The notes: generated by a model from the sequence alone, not told the origin. DNA of 37,673 nucleotides from Candidatus Omnitrophota bacterium (GCA_029570205.1 JAKQSI010000090.1:1-37673); one strand, 5' to 3'; shown: positions 8,275 through 17,183, counted from the first letter of the stretch. Numbers and translations: made by a program.

Positions 8275-9357
8275 TCATTTTTTTATACCGACCTTCTCCG
8301 CTATCAACCGCCTGATTTCCTCCTCCCCGCTCAAAAATCGCCATTCAATCTCAAGCGCCCAGAACTTGCGTTCAGGCTCTCCTGTCAGTAACGCTCTCAG
8401 TTTCACAGCATCCTTCGCGGTGCAGAGAATCACTTCGGCATCGCAAAATCGGATCTTCAATTCCTTGATATCTTGTTGGCTATATCGATGATGATCTCGA
8501 AAGATCGTATGGCCCAGGACTGTCGCACCCAGCCCGTTCACCGTCGCGGCAAATCCCTTCGGGTTCCCGATGGCCGAGCATAAACCGACCCGTCGTCCCG
8601 CGAGCCACTGGACCCCATGAAGACATTGGTCGGTCACATTTCGAATCGCAAAGGGGAAATGACTTGCCATGGCCCGGATTGCCTCTGGGGCAAATCTTTG
8701 AATCTCCCGGCTGAGTTTTGCCAGGGTGTCGGTATCGACCAGGTCGGCGCGTGTGAGAATCACCGCATCTGCGCGCCCCAGGCGCTCGCGCGGTTCGCGG
8801 AGGATTCCGGCGGGCAGAATTGCCCCGTTTCCCCACGGGCACGTTGCATCCACCAGCGCCAAGTCCAGGTTCCGTCGAATCGCCATGTGCTGAAATCCAT
8901 CGTCCAGGATAATGACATTGCTCCCGTGCTGCATAATTGCCGCTCTGGCTCCCAGCCGGCGGTGGGGAGCCTCGACAATCAATGCCTGCGGGATCTTTTC
9001 GCACAGAAGAAGCGCCTCTTCACCGCCCGCCCTGCCCGGCTGAACAACTCGGTGACCGGAAATCCTGTTTCCATAACCTCGCAAAATGACCGCCGGAGAC
9101 TTTCCTGCTTCGATCAGATATTTCGCCAGCCAGGAAACGCAAGGGGTTTTCCCTGTTCCTCCAACAGTAACATTCCCCACGGAAATCACCGGAACGGGCA
9201 TTTGCTCCGATGGCAGCCAACCGCCTTCGTAAGCCTTTTGACGGAACGCAGCGATTTTGTGGAATCCGATGGATGCGAGTTTCAGGAATGGAGACATGCA
9301 GAAGAATCCGGTCGATTCCCCTCTCGCGTATGCGGTCCAGGACCCGATCCAGCTCAT
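8275..9357 (-). CDS. lpxK: Tetraacyldisaccharide 4'-kinase LpxK
   Basis: LpxK phosphorylates the 4'-position of the lipid A disaccharide at the inner membrane, the step before Kdo addition. The protein has about 360 residues, normal for the family. The P-loop is in SVGNVTVGGTGKTP, followed by the family block RGYG and the DDGFQH motif with LDLALVDA. The N-terminus (PFLKLASIGFHKIAAFRQKAY) fits the membrane-associated helix of LpxK. The start at 9357 is chosen because its ATG overlaps the waaA stop as ATGA, indicating translational coupling; an ATG about 20 codons later is the alternative. Confidence 0.95.
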   Translation of the reverse strand: MSWIGSWTAYARGESTGFFCMSPFLKLASIGFHKIAAFRQKAYEGGWLPSEQMPVPVISVGNVTVGGTGKTPCVSWLAKYLIEAGKSPAVILRGYGNRISGHRVVQPGRAGGEEALLLCEKIPQALIVEAPHRRLGARAAIMQHGSNVIILDDGFQHMAIRRNLDLALVDATCPWGNGAILPAGILREPRERLGRADAVILTRADLVDTDTLAKLSREIQRFAPEAIRAMASHFPFAIRNVTDQCLHGVQWLAGRRVGLCSAIGNPKGFAATVNGLGATVLGHTIFRDHHRYSQQDIKELKIRFCDAEVILCTAKDAVKLRALLTGEPERKFWALEIEWRFLSGEEEIRRLIAEKVGIKK

Positions 9358-10631
9358 AGGTATCCCAACTCCTCCAGTCGGATAGCCGTTCTCCGGGCTG
9401 CTCCGGTGTGTTGACCGAGAACCGCAATCGCGCTTTGTCCGCACGTTCGACGCAACTCCGGATCGTCAATCCATCTTCTCAATACAGCCGGAAGTTCCGA
9501 TTCATTTTTGACCTGAACGGCATTTCCACACGCAAGCAGAATCTCCGCCATGGCTCGGAAATTCTCTATATGCGGCCCGAAAACTACCGGGATTCCGAGG
9601 CAGGCCGGTTCGAGAGGATTCTGCCCGCCGAATCCTCGAAGCGACTTTCCCACAAAAGACAGGTCGGCAGCCGCATAGACAGACGAAAGCTCGCCCATTT
9701 TATCCAGCAGAATCACCGGCTCCTTGCCGGAAGAGCGTTCGATTTCAGATCGACGAACATAACTTACTCCTTCACGATCCATCCATGCTGCCACTTCATC
9801 AAATCGTTCAGGCCGACGGGGGGCGAGAATCATCCGAACCGGCTTCTCCCGTGACACATTCTCCAGAACACGAACCAGGATTTCTTCTTCCCCGGGGTAG
9901 GTCGATCCCGCGACAATCAGAATCGTATCGTCGGAAATCTTTAACTCCTCGCGCCATTTCTTGCGAAGATCCGGCCGTTCGCCGACCTGCGTGACATCGA
10001 ATTTGAGGCTACCCAGGACCTCAATACGCTCTTTCGGCGCGCCGATCTCTGCGAATCGCTCTGCATCACGTGGAGTTTGAACGAGAAACGCACCCACCCT
10101 GTCGAAAATCGGTCTGAGAAATCGTGCAATCCGGCGGTATTTTGGGTACGATTCGTCCGATACACGCCCGTTGACCATGACAATCGGGATGCCCAGTTTG
10201 GAGAACTCGCGCGTCAATGTCGGCCAGATCTCATTCTCGATCAGAACTACCAGACTGGGATTGATCAAACCAATCGCTTTCCGAACGCACCAGCCGAAAT
10301 CCAACGGCAGATAGAATATCGCGCTCACATTCGGGATGTTTCTTGCAATCTCCTGGCCCGTATCGGTGATTGTAGATATGACGATCTTCCGGTTCGGATG
10401 TCGCTCATTCAGTTGGGCCACAAGGGACCGTGCAACCTGCGCTTCGCCGACAGAGACGGCATGAATCCAGATCGGCGAGTCGGCCCCACACTCCATAACT
10501 TCGCTTGGAAGGAAACCCAGCCGTTGCCGAAAAAGCCCTCGATACCGCCCGTGAATCATCCGCCGCCACAGGTATTTCGGCAGCTCAAACATGGCATATA
10601 AAAACAGGACCAGTGGATATAAAACGTTCAA
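9354..10631 (-). CDS. waaA: 3-deoxy-D-manno-octulosonic acid (Kdo) transferase WaaA
   Basis: WaaA (KdtA) transfers Kdo from CMP-Kdo to lipid A at the cytoplasmic face of the inner membrane. The 425-residue length is standard. A hydrophobic N-terminal anchor (NVLYPLVLFLYAMFE) is followed by the donor-fold blocks IWIHAVSVGE, ENEIWPTL, NGRVSDESY and GSLKFD, and the C-terminal CMP-binding region with FVGKSL, GGQNPLEPA and VVFGPHIENF. It is the first gene of a waaA-lpxK pair with a 4-base overlap. A 92-bp gap separates it from the divergently transcribed lpxL-type gene, so promoters for both lipid A genes must lie there. Confidence 0.97.
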   Translation of the reverse strand: MNVLYPLVLFLYAMFELPKYLWRRMIHGRYRGLFRQRLGFLPSEVMECGADSPIWIHAVSVGEAQVARSLVAQLNERHPNRKIVISTITDTGQEIARNIPNVSAIFYLPLDFGWCVRKAIGLINPSLVVLIENEIWPTLTREFSKLGIPIVMVNGRVSDESYPKYRRIARFLRPIFDRVGAFLVQTPRDAERFAEIGAPKERIEVLGSLKFDVTQVGERPDLRKKWREELKISDDTILIVAGSTYPGEEEILVRVLENVSREKPVRMILAPRRPERFDEVAAWMDREGVSYVRRSEIERSSGKEPVILLDKMGELSSVYAAADLSFVGKSLRGFGGQNPLEPACLGIPVVFGPHIENFRAMAEILLACGNAVQVKNESELPAVLRRWIDDPELRRTCGQSAIAVLGQHTGAARRTAIRLEELGYL

Positions 10632-10723
10632 ATCGCTACGTGCCTACCATTTCTTCGTGGATTCCCACATCATCATAAACATCTTGCCCAGTTCGAGATT
10701 CGACTCGATTTGAGCGATATGCC

Positions 10724-11647
10724 ATGATGAACCATTTGATGGAATCTGTGGAGTCTCTCCTGATCGTTTTCGGTTTGCGAATCCTATGGATGCTTCCGGA
10801 ATCGTTCGTGCGGGAATTGGCCTGTCTGGTGGGTTGGGCGCTGTCGGAAACTCTGCGTTCCCGTCGGCGGATCATCGAGCAGAATCTGCGCATTGCATTC
10901 GGCCCCGACCTCAGCCCCTCCCGGATAGCCCATATTCGACAGCAGTGCTGGATCAATATCTGTTTGACCGCCGCTGAGGTTCTCCGGTTCCCATGTCGGA
11001 GCGTGAAATACCTGCGAGGAATTCGCATGGAAGGGATGGAGCATCTGGAAAACTCTCTGTCCGGCGGACGCGGGGCTATCCTGGTTACAGCACACTTGGG
11101 GAATTGGGAATTGGTGGGAGCATGGCTTGCGCAGCGAGTTCCGTTTGGAGTGATTGCCAGACCGCTCAATCAGAAACCGCTGGCGCGTCTGTTGGACGAC
11201 CTTCGCGCGCAAATGGGAATGACCGTCTTTGCGAAGAAATCCGCGCTCAAAGGAGTGCTTTCTTTTCTTCGGCGTGGCGGCCTGGTTGCCTTTATGCTGG
11301 ACCAACATGCCGGTCGGCAGAGTGTCACGGTGCCCTTTTTCGGTCAACCGGCAAAAACGGTCACCTCTGTTGCGATGCTGGCTGTTCGCACGGGTGCGGC
11401 CGTTCATTTGGGATATACCTGGAGGACCCCCGACGGTGGAATCCATGCTCGAGTCCACCCCGCGTTTCAAACCGAGTCCACCGGCGATCTCGAACACGAT
11501 ATCCTCGAGGCAACCGCCCAATATACTCTGGCTATTGAGACAGCCATCCGCGAGCATCCGGAGGGCTGGCTCTGGATGCACCGACGATGGCGTAAACCCA
11601 AACCGGCGGGAATACAGAAAAAAGCCCCGAAATCGGGGCAAAAATAG
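10724..11647 (+). CDS. LpxL/HtrB-type lysophospholipid acyltransferase
   Basis: This 307-residue membrane-associated enzyme belongs to the late lipid A acyltransferase family (LpxL/LpxM), which adds secondary acyl chains to Kdo-lipid A. The catalytic HX4E box is in TAHLGNWELVG near residue 125, and FMLDQHAGRQSVTVPFFG near residue 195 is the family's second conserved region. The C-terminus (HPEGWLWMHRRWR) is also typical. An N-terminal hydrophobic helix is present. It is divergent from waaA-lpxK, fitting a lipid A function. The start has weak signals; ATG codons at 10724, 10727 and 10739 are all possible. Its last codons overlap a terminator that works on the opposite strand. Confidence 0.92.
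   Translation: MMNHLMESVESLLIVFGLRILWMLPESFVRELACLVGWALSETLRSRRRIIEQNLRIAFGPDLSPSRIAHIRQQCWINICLTAAEVLRFPCRSVKYLRGIRMEGMEHLENSLSGGRGAILVTAHLGNWELVGAWLAQRVPFGVIARPLNQKPLARLLDDLRAQMGMTVFAKKSALKGVLSFLRRGGLVAFMLDQHAGRQSVTVPFFGQPAKTVTSVAMLAVRTGAAVHLGYTWRTPDGGIHARVHPAFQTESTGDLEHDILEATAQYTLAIETAIREHPEGWLWMHRRWRKPKPAGIQKKAPKSGQK
11618..11639 (-). terminator. Rho-independent terminator of the fliD-fliS operon
   Basis: On the minus strand, GCCCCGA and TCGGGGC form a 7-bp stem with a very short loop, followed directly by six T. It lies 35 bp beyond the fliS stop. It is embedded in the last codons of the convergent lpxL-type gene, so the C-terminal residues of that protein are partly dictated by the terminator. 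Confidence 0.8.
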
Positions 11648-11673
11648 GAGTGTAACGGAACTAAACTTGTCGA

Positions 11674-12324
11674 TTATCCGCGTAGATTCAAACGGGTTAC
11701 CGGTTCTTCAGGGGATTTCTTGGGCGTTTGGTTCGTATAGGTTTTGGGAAGAGGTTTGGCAAATTGCGCCGGGGAAATCGGGCTGTTGCGCTTTCCGCTG
11801 TCCAGCGGAGTCGGCGATTCCACGGAGGGTTGCGGTACGCTCTTGTCCGGCTGAGATCCGCCTTTCTCGACGACTGCAATCTGTACAGCGTCTTTGGATT
11901 TAACTTTATTCCGACCGGGCACGGTCCCTTCTTTGACCTCCTCCTGGAACTTGGCTACCGCTTTCGTCCAACCATCTCGAAGGTCTTCCACGATCGGAAG
12001 AACATCATCGATCAACTTGGTATCCCGGCGGATATTTGCCTGAACCAGTTGACGATAAACGAAGTCATAAATTGCATAGAGCTGGTTGGCCAAGTCTCCC
12101 CCTAGTTTGAAATCGAGCGCGACCATCAATTCAGAGAAGATCCGCTGCACTTTGATCAGCTCGTTGTGGGTCACTTCGATATCTTTTTCCTCCATTGCCT
12201 TGCGGGCAATGTGGAGTTTCTTGACCGCCGCATCGAACAGCATTACCAGCAACTGCGGCTGACTGGCCGTCTCGATACGGGTCTTCATGTATCGTTGATA
12301 TCCATTGGGTGCGGTAGCGACCAC
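11674..12324 (-). CDS. fliS: Flagellar chaperone FliS with a long C-terminal tail
   Basis: FliS binds the C-terminus of flagellin in the cytoplasm and prevents early polymerisation before export. The N-terminal 125 residues carry the family pattern: YQRYMKTRIETASQPQLLVMLFDAAVKKL, then the long helical segments with IFSELMVALDFKLGGDLANQLYAIYDFVYRQLVQAN. Typical FliS is about 130 residues, but this one is 216. The extra 85-90 residues are rich in Pro, Ser and Lys and look disordered. It follows fliD by 35 bp on the same strand and is followed by a terminator, so fliD-fliS is a closed two-gene operon. Confidence 0.93.
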   Translation of the reverse strand: MVATAPNGYQRYMKTRIETASQPQLLVMLFDAAVKKLHIARKAMEEKDIEVTHNELIKVQRIFSELMVALDFKLGGDLANQLYAIYDFVYRQLVQANIRRDTKLIDDVLPIVEDLRDGWTKAVAKFQEEVKEGTVPGRNKVKSKDAVQIAVVEKGGSQPDKSVPQPSVESPTPLDSGKRNSPISPAQFAKPLPKTYTNQTPKKSPEEPVTRLNLRG

Positions 12325-12359
12325 GAATTCTACTCCTTTGGAGAATCTCAGCCCGACTC

Positions 12360-14702
12360 CTACTTGGAAGCGGCGGTTCCGGCCTGTTCGGTCAGATAAG
12401 TCATCAATTGTTGTGACTGCGCCATCGCCGTTTCGAGAGCGGTATATTTCTTTCGCAATGTCTCTTCCATCTTTTCGGCTCGGTCCTCATAACGCTTAAT
12501 ACTATCCTGAAATTGCTCGATGGATTTGGTGATTCCTTCCGATCGCATGGTGATCAGACCGGAAGTGGAATCCGTCAGGAAAGACATCTGTTCGACAAAC
12601 TGGCTCCCGATGCCCACATCGGACGCTGAAAACAGATTCTTAATTTCATCCAGGCGATCATTCAGCGCACTGGCCAATTTCTCGCTGTCGAAACTCAGCA
12701 TCCCCTCGGCGGACAGTTCCAGTCCGAATTCGTTCGCCGTAAGCGTGCCGCCCTCATAAATCTGGGCTCCTGCGATTGTATCGCTGTAAAGATGTCCTCG
12801 AATACCCAAGTCCAGCGCGGTGGTTCCCGATCCGATATCTTCCACTTTCAAAGGACCGGCAAGTCCATCGGATGTATCAATAATGTTGATTCCGGTTCCC
12901 GAACTGTTCACCTCCGCCTTCACATTCAGCCCCGCATAATTGATGAGGTACAGCACATCCCCGATGGTTTTTGCCGTAGAAAGATCGACCTCCCCGGATG
13001 CGCCCGAGCGGTCTGTGATTCGGATCGACCCCAGTTTGACTCCGTTACCGTCGTTCATCTCACTCAAATCCATCCCCGGCAGCTTGGGAACACGAGTTCC
13101 AATGAGACTCGACAACAACGTCTCGGCCGTTCGCGCGGCGCTGTCTCCCAAAAGGACTCCCTTTTCACCCGTCGACGAGTCGAAAAAGGTCAACTGGTCG
13201 ATCTGCGCACGGGCGCTATTGTAGGCTGTCACAAAGTTCTGCACCGCCTCGCTGATTCCACTCGTGTCCTGCGTGATACTGATCGTTGCAAAATCCGTCT
13301 TGCTTTCCGAGATCAGGGCCAGGGATACGCCGTCCACCAGGTCGGTAATCAGGTTGTCGGTCCGGTTCACCAATGTTCCGTTATAGGTGAATTGCGCATT
13401 TTCGCCGGCCTGATCCACATTCTTAAACCCGTAATCCGCAACTCCCAACGTACTTAACAGATTCTGTGCATCGTTGCTGAATATCGGGTTTCCCGCGGCG
13501 CTCTTGATGTTGATCCGGCTGGCAGTCCCGACGGTCATAATCTCGGCGGTGACATCGGACCCGGCCAATCCCGCCGCGTCGTTAATGGCCGTCACAATAT
13601 CCTGAAGCGAGTCTCTGGAGAAATCGACATTGACCGTGAAACTGATACCATCTCCGCCTTCGATGTCAAATGAACCGGAAGGCGAGCTACTCAGACCCAG
13701 AAGGGTTCCAAGCGCGGCGCTTGTGCTGCTGAAATCTTCGCTCTGAATGCCGTCAACAATTCCCAATCCCTGAAGAACACTGTCCGGATCATCGAATTGT
13801 GTGGGAATGCCGGTCGTGCTGCGAATTTCAATCCGCCATTCGCTTCCATCCCGGACCGCGTCGGCAGAGATATTTGTTCCGGTCGCCGCCGCATTGATTT
13901 TGTCGATGATATCCTGCACACTATCGGTGGCGCTGATCGAATTGGCCCCATCGAGCGTAATTTCATACTGACCGCCGGCATCGCGGATTGTAAAATTGCC
14001 GGACACTCCAGCCACATCGGTCAGATTGGTGAATGTCTTGGATACCGCGCCCCGCGCGTTGGCATTCACCGTGTAATCGTAAGAAACCGGAGCAGGGTCA
14101 TCGATCAATGTCAGGCTCTTCAAAATGCCCGTGGACCCGACCTCCCGCAGTTCAATTTTGCCGACCCCGTTGGAGGCAGCGGACAGCACCATCTTGATCT
14201 GCCCCGCCGCTGTCTCTAATGTACTCGCTTTCACTCCGGCATTCGCTGAATTGATCTGGCTTGCAATGGTCTGAAGGGAGTCGCTGGAACTGACATGAAT
14301 TCGTTTCCCATTCAGAATAAACTCGCCATCCAAATTCAACGATTCGCTTGCGCTTGAAAAATAATCCGTGGAGATTTGGTCTGCCTTGGCCAGGTTGTAT
14401 ACCTGCATGGAGAATCCACCCAACTCGGCGGATCTCGAAGCCGTCACCGAGACCAGTGAGGAGTTGCTGCTGGTGGCCTGCTTACCCTGGAATAGGGACG
14501 CATTGCTGAGTGTCTCCGCTGCCGTGCGAACGCCGAGCAGACTGGCGCTTAATGTCTGGTATGCAGTCAGCCTTTCCTGGTATGTGGCAATCCGATCTTC
14601 CAGATTGCTGACCGGCGCACGGACCTGCGTGTCCAGAATCGCATTAATAATGGAGGTGGTGTCGAACCCTGAGACTAGCCCGTCAATTCCGAGTGTAGAC
14701 AT
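12360..14702 (-). CDS. fliD: Flagellar filament cap protein FliD
   Basis: FliD forms the cap at the filament tip and guides flagellin assembly. The N-terminus (LGIDGLVSGFDTTSIINAILDTQVRAPVSNLEDRI) is the standard FliD_N region, with coiled-coil heptads to about residue 70. The C-terminus (FLTDSTSGLITMRSEGITKSIEQFQDSIKRYEDRAEKMEETLRKKYTALETAMAQ) is the FliD_C coiled coil. Between them lie repeated flagellin-hook IN-type segments such as SLQTIASQINSANAGVKAS, SVQDIIDKINAAA and SLQDIVTAINDAAG. At 780 residues it is long, the excess being in the central exposed domains. GAGAGG precedes the ATG. A sigma-28-like promoter sits 72-99 bp upstream. Confidence 0.97.
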   Translation of the reverse strand: MSTLGIDGLVSGFDTTSIINAILDTQVRAPVSNLEDRIATYQERLTAYQTLSASLLGVRTAAETLSNASLFQGKQATSSNSSLVSVTASRSAELGGFSMQVYNLAKADQISTDYFSSASESLNLDGEFILNGKRIHVSSSDSLQTIASQINSANAGVKASTLETAAGQIKMVLSAASNGVGKIELREVGSTGILKSLTLIDDPAPVSYDYTVNANARGAVSKTFTNLTDVAGVSGNFTIRDAGGQYEITLDGANSISATDSVQDIIDKINAAATGTNISADAVRDGSEWRIEIRSTTGIPTQFDDPDSVLQGLGIVDGIQSEDFSSTSAALGTLLGLSSSPSGSFDIEGGDGISFTVNVDFSRDSLQDIVTAINDAAGLAGSDVTAEIMTVGTASRINIKSAAGNPIFSNDAQNLLSTLGVADYGFKNVDQAGENAQFTYNGTLVNRTDNLITDLVDGVSLALISESKTDFATISITQDTSGISEAVQNFVTAYNSARAQIDQLTFFDSSTGEKGVLLGDSAARTAETLLSSLIGTRVPKLPGMDLSEMNDGNGVKLGSIRITDRSGASGEVDLSTAKTIGDVLYLINYAGLNVKAEVNSSGTGINIIDTSDGLAGPLKVEDIGSGTTALDLGIRGHLYSDTIAGAQIYEGGTLTANEFGLELSAEGMLSFDSEKLASALNDRLDEIKNLFSASDVGIGSQFVEQMSFLTDSTSGLITMRSEGITKSIEQFQDSIKRYEDRAEKMEETLRKKYTALETAMAQSQQLMTYLTEQAGTAASK

Positions 14703-14773
14703 TTCCGTTACCTCTCAATTCCTGCAGAACTCAACCAACCAGAACACATTTTCAGTACTTTCCGTCTATCGGA

Positions 14774-14801
14774 TTATCGTCATGTATACGGATTGAGTTT
14801 A
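14774..14801 (-). promoter_or_regulatory. Sigma-28 (FliA)-like promoter for fliD-fliS
   Basis: On the minus strand TAAA (14798-14801) is followed after 16 bases by GACGATAA (14774-14781). The FliA consensus is TAAA, 15 bases, GCCGATAA, so the match is 4/4 and 7/8 with one extra spacer base. Its place upstream of a late flagellar operon is what flagellar regulation predicts. Confidence 0.55.
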
Positions 14802-14817
14802 GCGGAACTGCGTATAT

Positions 14818-16641
14818 TTATTCTTTTTCAAGCAAGGAACGTGCTAATCGCAGGAAATCTGCGCCTCGCTGGACGTAAGTGTAGTGTTTTAAGACTCTTT
14901 CCTGGCCCTTTCGTGCGACCTTTGTTCTCTCGGAATCGTGCCGGAGATAGTAATCGACCTTTTCGGAGAGTTCTTCAGGGGTACGAAATGTCTCCAAATC
15001 TATTCCGATGGAAAATTCTTCCTCCAAACAGGGCCGGTATTCAGTCAGCAGAAATCCACCGCAGGCCAGGATGTCATAGACACGGATCGTAGGCGAGTCC
15101 AGGCATTGCACATGAAACAGGTTCAGGTTTATCAAGGAGTTACGATAAATCCATGGTGTCTCTATCCAATAATCGGGCGCCCACCCGGCGTACACTTCGG
15201 GGATCGTTCCGGGAATCCTCAAATCGGCCCATCCCGGATCACCGAAGATCATCAAGCCAAAGGGCTTAACAATCTGAAGATAGTCCAGGCGAAGATACAT
15301 TGATGCGTATTCCTCAATCAGTCCCAGCAACTGACATGAGGGCAAATCGGCGCATCCTATGGGCAGAGAGAGCAGTTCGTTGTGCAGACGGATCGGGTCC
15401 GTTCCACGCCATTCCCTGATTCGATTCTCGATGATGTTTCGGATCGGGTCAGTGGAGCGCTGTATGGCCCCGGCAAAACCCTGAAGCCGTCTCATGCCGC
15501 TGGATCCAACAAAAGAAACCGCCGGAGCTTTCCGGCAGCGCGCTGGGCGAGGCACATCCGGCGCTTCCCGAAAACTTGTCGCGGTTCGCAGATGTTCCAC
15601 TCTCTTCCCTGTCATGGATCGGAGACAGGATATATGGTGCGGATCGAAGACAATGAACAGGTCGAAGTGTTCGAAATCCGGCGACAGGAGGTCGAAACGC
15701 TGCGGATTGTCGTAAAACCATGCAATCCGCCGGACTCCCGCCAAGCCCATTTCATGCAGCTCCACCGGCTCGAACCCGCTCCGGTTGAAACTCGCCACAA
15801 TATCGGGACATTCTCCGCAGGTTTCCATCCACGAGATTTCGTTTGCGACAAACCGGGACATACTCGGGGATCGTTCCACGAACTTTACGGAGACCTCGTT
15901 CTGTTCCAGTCCCGCCTGGAATCCCCGGAGCTGGTCCTCAAACACCCTTCCACACAAAACGACAGATTCTCTTTGCTTTCTTCTTGGACTTCCTGATACC
16001 ACCTGCTTTTTCCAATTCGCCAGACGTTCCGGGGCCTCGGCCGCGATATTCTCCAACGCAGAAAGAAGATTCTTGAGACCCCGCATTCCCTCTTCATCCG
16101 CTTTTGTCCCCCAGGCAACACGAAGACCGCCGGTTAAGAGAGACGGATGCGCCTCCAAAAGGGAAATGACTTGACTATCGGCGTTTTCCCCCAAACAAAG
16201 AAAGACCGATGCGCTGGGGATCAAGACCGACCAATCCAGGCTGGTGAGAGATTCCCAGACTATCTCCCACCGGTCTTCATGGACCAGAATCTTCAGGTTG
16301 GGCCATTCCTGTGTGGCTTTTTGCAGCAGGATCATGGGCAGATATCCCAGACCGGACCGATAAACCAACACGAGGTTGCCATCCTCAACAGCCAGAGATT
16401 CGACCACGGAGCGGGCTTCGCCAACAGGATCGCTGGGGTTGTGCAGCATTCCTTGAGCGGTTCGGCAGGTCGGATCCCCTTTTAATGATGGATGAATCTG
16501 AAAAAGGGTGTCTTGTCGCGCAGCTCGTGCTTTACGTCGCACCGCCAGAAGATCTGCGGCGGTTTTCCCATAATACTGCCCCAGGAGGACCATGTTCCTT
16601 TCGGCAATTCGGGTAGCGAGATTGGCTTGCTCCTCCGGCAT
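14818..16641 (-). CDS. CgeB-like glycosyltransferase
   Basis: This protein of about 607 residues ends in a CgeB/Glyco_trans_1_2-type domain: IRVYDILACGGFLLTEYRPCLEEEF, FRTPEELSEKVDYYLRHDSER, then ARKGQERVLKHYTYVQR, which is the standard donor-binding end of these GT-B enzymes. The middle has the DUF3880-like stretch IAWFYDNPQRFDLLSPDFEHFDLFIVFDPH. The N-terminal 230 residues resemble DUF115/Maf-neighbour proteins (LVLVYRSGLGYLPMILL). The start at 16641 is preferred because GGAG lies six bases upstream; the frame remains open to 16725 with no such signal. Its place just upstream of fliD and the presence of a Maf-like protein suggest flagellin glycosylation, which is inference. Confidence 0.82.
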   Translation of the reverse strand: MPEEQANLATRIAERNMVLLGQYYGKTAADLLAVRRKARAARQDTLFQIHPSLKGDPTCRTAQGMLHNPSDPVGEARSVVESLAVEDGNLVLVYRSGLGYLPMILLQKATQEWPNLKILVHEDRWEIVWESLTSLDWSVLIPSASVFLCLGENADSQVISLLEAHPSLLTGGLRVAWGTKADEEGMRGLKNLLSALENIAAEAPERLANWKKQVVSGSPRRKQRESVVLCGRVFEDQLRGFQAGLEQNEVSVKFVERSPSMSRFVANEISWMETCGECPDIVASFNRSGFEPVELHEMGLAGVRRIAWFYDNPQRFDLLSPDFEHFDLFIVFDPHHISCLRSMTGKRVEHLRTATSFREAPDVPRPARCRKAPAVSFVGSSGMRRLQGFAGAIQRSTDPIRNIIENRIREWRGTDPIRLHNELLSLPIGCADLPSCQLLGLIEEYASMYLRLDYLQIVKPFGLMIFGDPGWADLRIPGTIPEVYAGWAPDYWIETPWIYRNSLINLNLFHVQCLDSPTIRVYDILACGGFLLTEYRPCLEEEFSIGIDLETFRTPEELSEKVDYYLRHDSERTKVARKGQERVLKHYTYVQRGADFLRLARSLLEKE

Positions 16642-16764
16642 CGTGATCTCCGTTCGGGGGGGAGTCGGCGGCTGGGACATATCGTAAACCACGAAGGCGG
16701 TCATTCCAACTGATGTAGCCTTCATTCCCGCAAGGTTGGGGACGAGTTGATAAGTCCTGTAATA

Positions 16765-16809
16765 TCAACCTCCTCTGTATCTCCCCCAGTCCTTGGGGGA
16801 GAAGACCTC
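16765..16809. repeat. Intergenic copy of the mutL palindromic element
   Basis: This copy has the flank CAACCTCCTCTGTATCT followed by the inverted repeat CTCCCCCA...TTGGGGGAG. It matches the first two mutL copies with only a few substitutions. It sits about 120 bp upstream of the CgeB-like gene and outside any coding region, so it represents the free form of the element. Confidence 0.85.
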
Positions 16810-16870
16810 AAGTCCATTGACGAATTTGGAGATAGTTGTTGTCGGCAACCGATCCCCCTTAAAAGGAGAC

Positions 16871-16897
16871 GGCCGCAGCTCGGAGTCAACTGCGGCC
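16871..16897 (-). terminator. Hairpin downstream of the small gene at 16938-17183
   Basis: GGCCGCAG and CTGCGGCC form an 8-bp GC-rich stem with an 11-base loop. Read on the minus strand it lies about 40 bp after the stop at 16938 and is followed by a pyrimidine-rich stretch with four T, so it can serve as a terminator for that gene. Confidence 0.5.
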
Positions 16898-16937
16898 TTG
16901 GAGGAAGAAGAAATAGCGCCTACTCTTAGCGCTACTG

Positions 16938-17183
16938 TCACGCAAATACGTCAATCAATCGTCCCAACCAGGGGATCCCCGACCTCAATGGTTTTCTACT
17001 CAGAATCGATTCATCAGTGGAACCCGTATCGCCCATTTCCGCATTCTGATTACCTGTGCCCATCATTTCATCAAACCGCTCTTTGACCATCCTTGATGTG
17101 TTGGAATAATAATTCGCCAGATTTTTCTGCAATGGATTGATGGGAACCGGCTGAAACAGTTTGTTGCTTTCAATTCCCTGCAT
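16938..17183 (-). CDS. Small hypothetical protein
   Basis: This 81-residue ORF has a mixed hydrophilic sequence, an N-terminal part with a probable helix (LQKNLANYYSNTSRMVKERFDEMM), a Gly/Asn/Asp-rich middle and a hydrophobic end (GIPWLGRLIDVFA). I do not recognise a family. AGGA sits very close to the ATG. A hairpin that could act as a terminator lies downstream on the same strand, which supports a real transcript. It lies two genes upstream of the fliD promoter region, so a flagellar accessory role is possible but unproven. Confidence 0.4.
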   Translation of the reverse strand: MQGIESNKLFQPVPINPLQKNLANYYSNTSRMVKERFDEMMGTGNQNAEMGDTGSTDESILSRKPLRSGIPWLGRLIDVFA

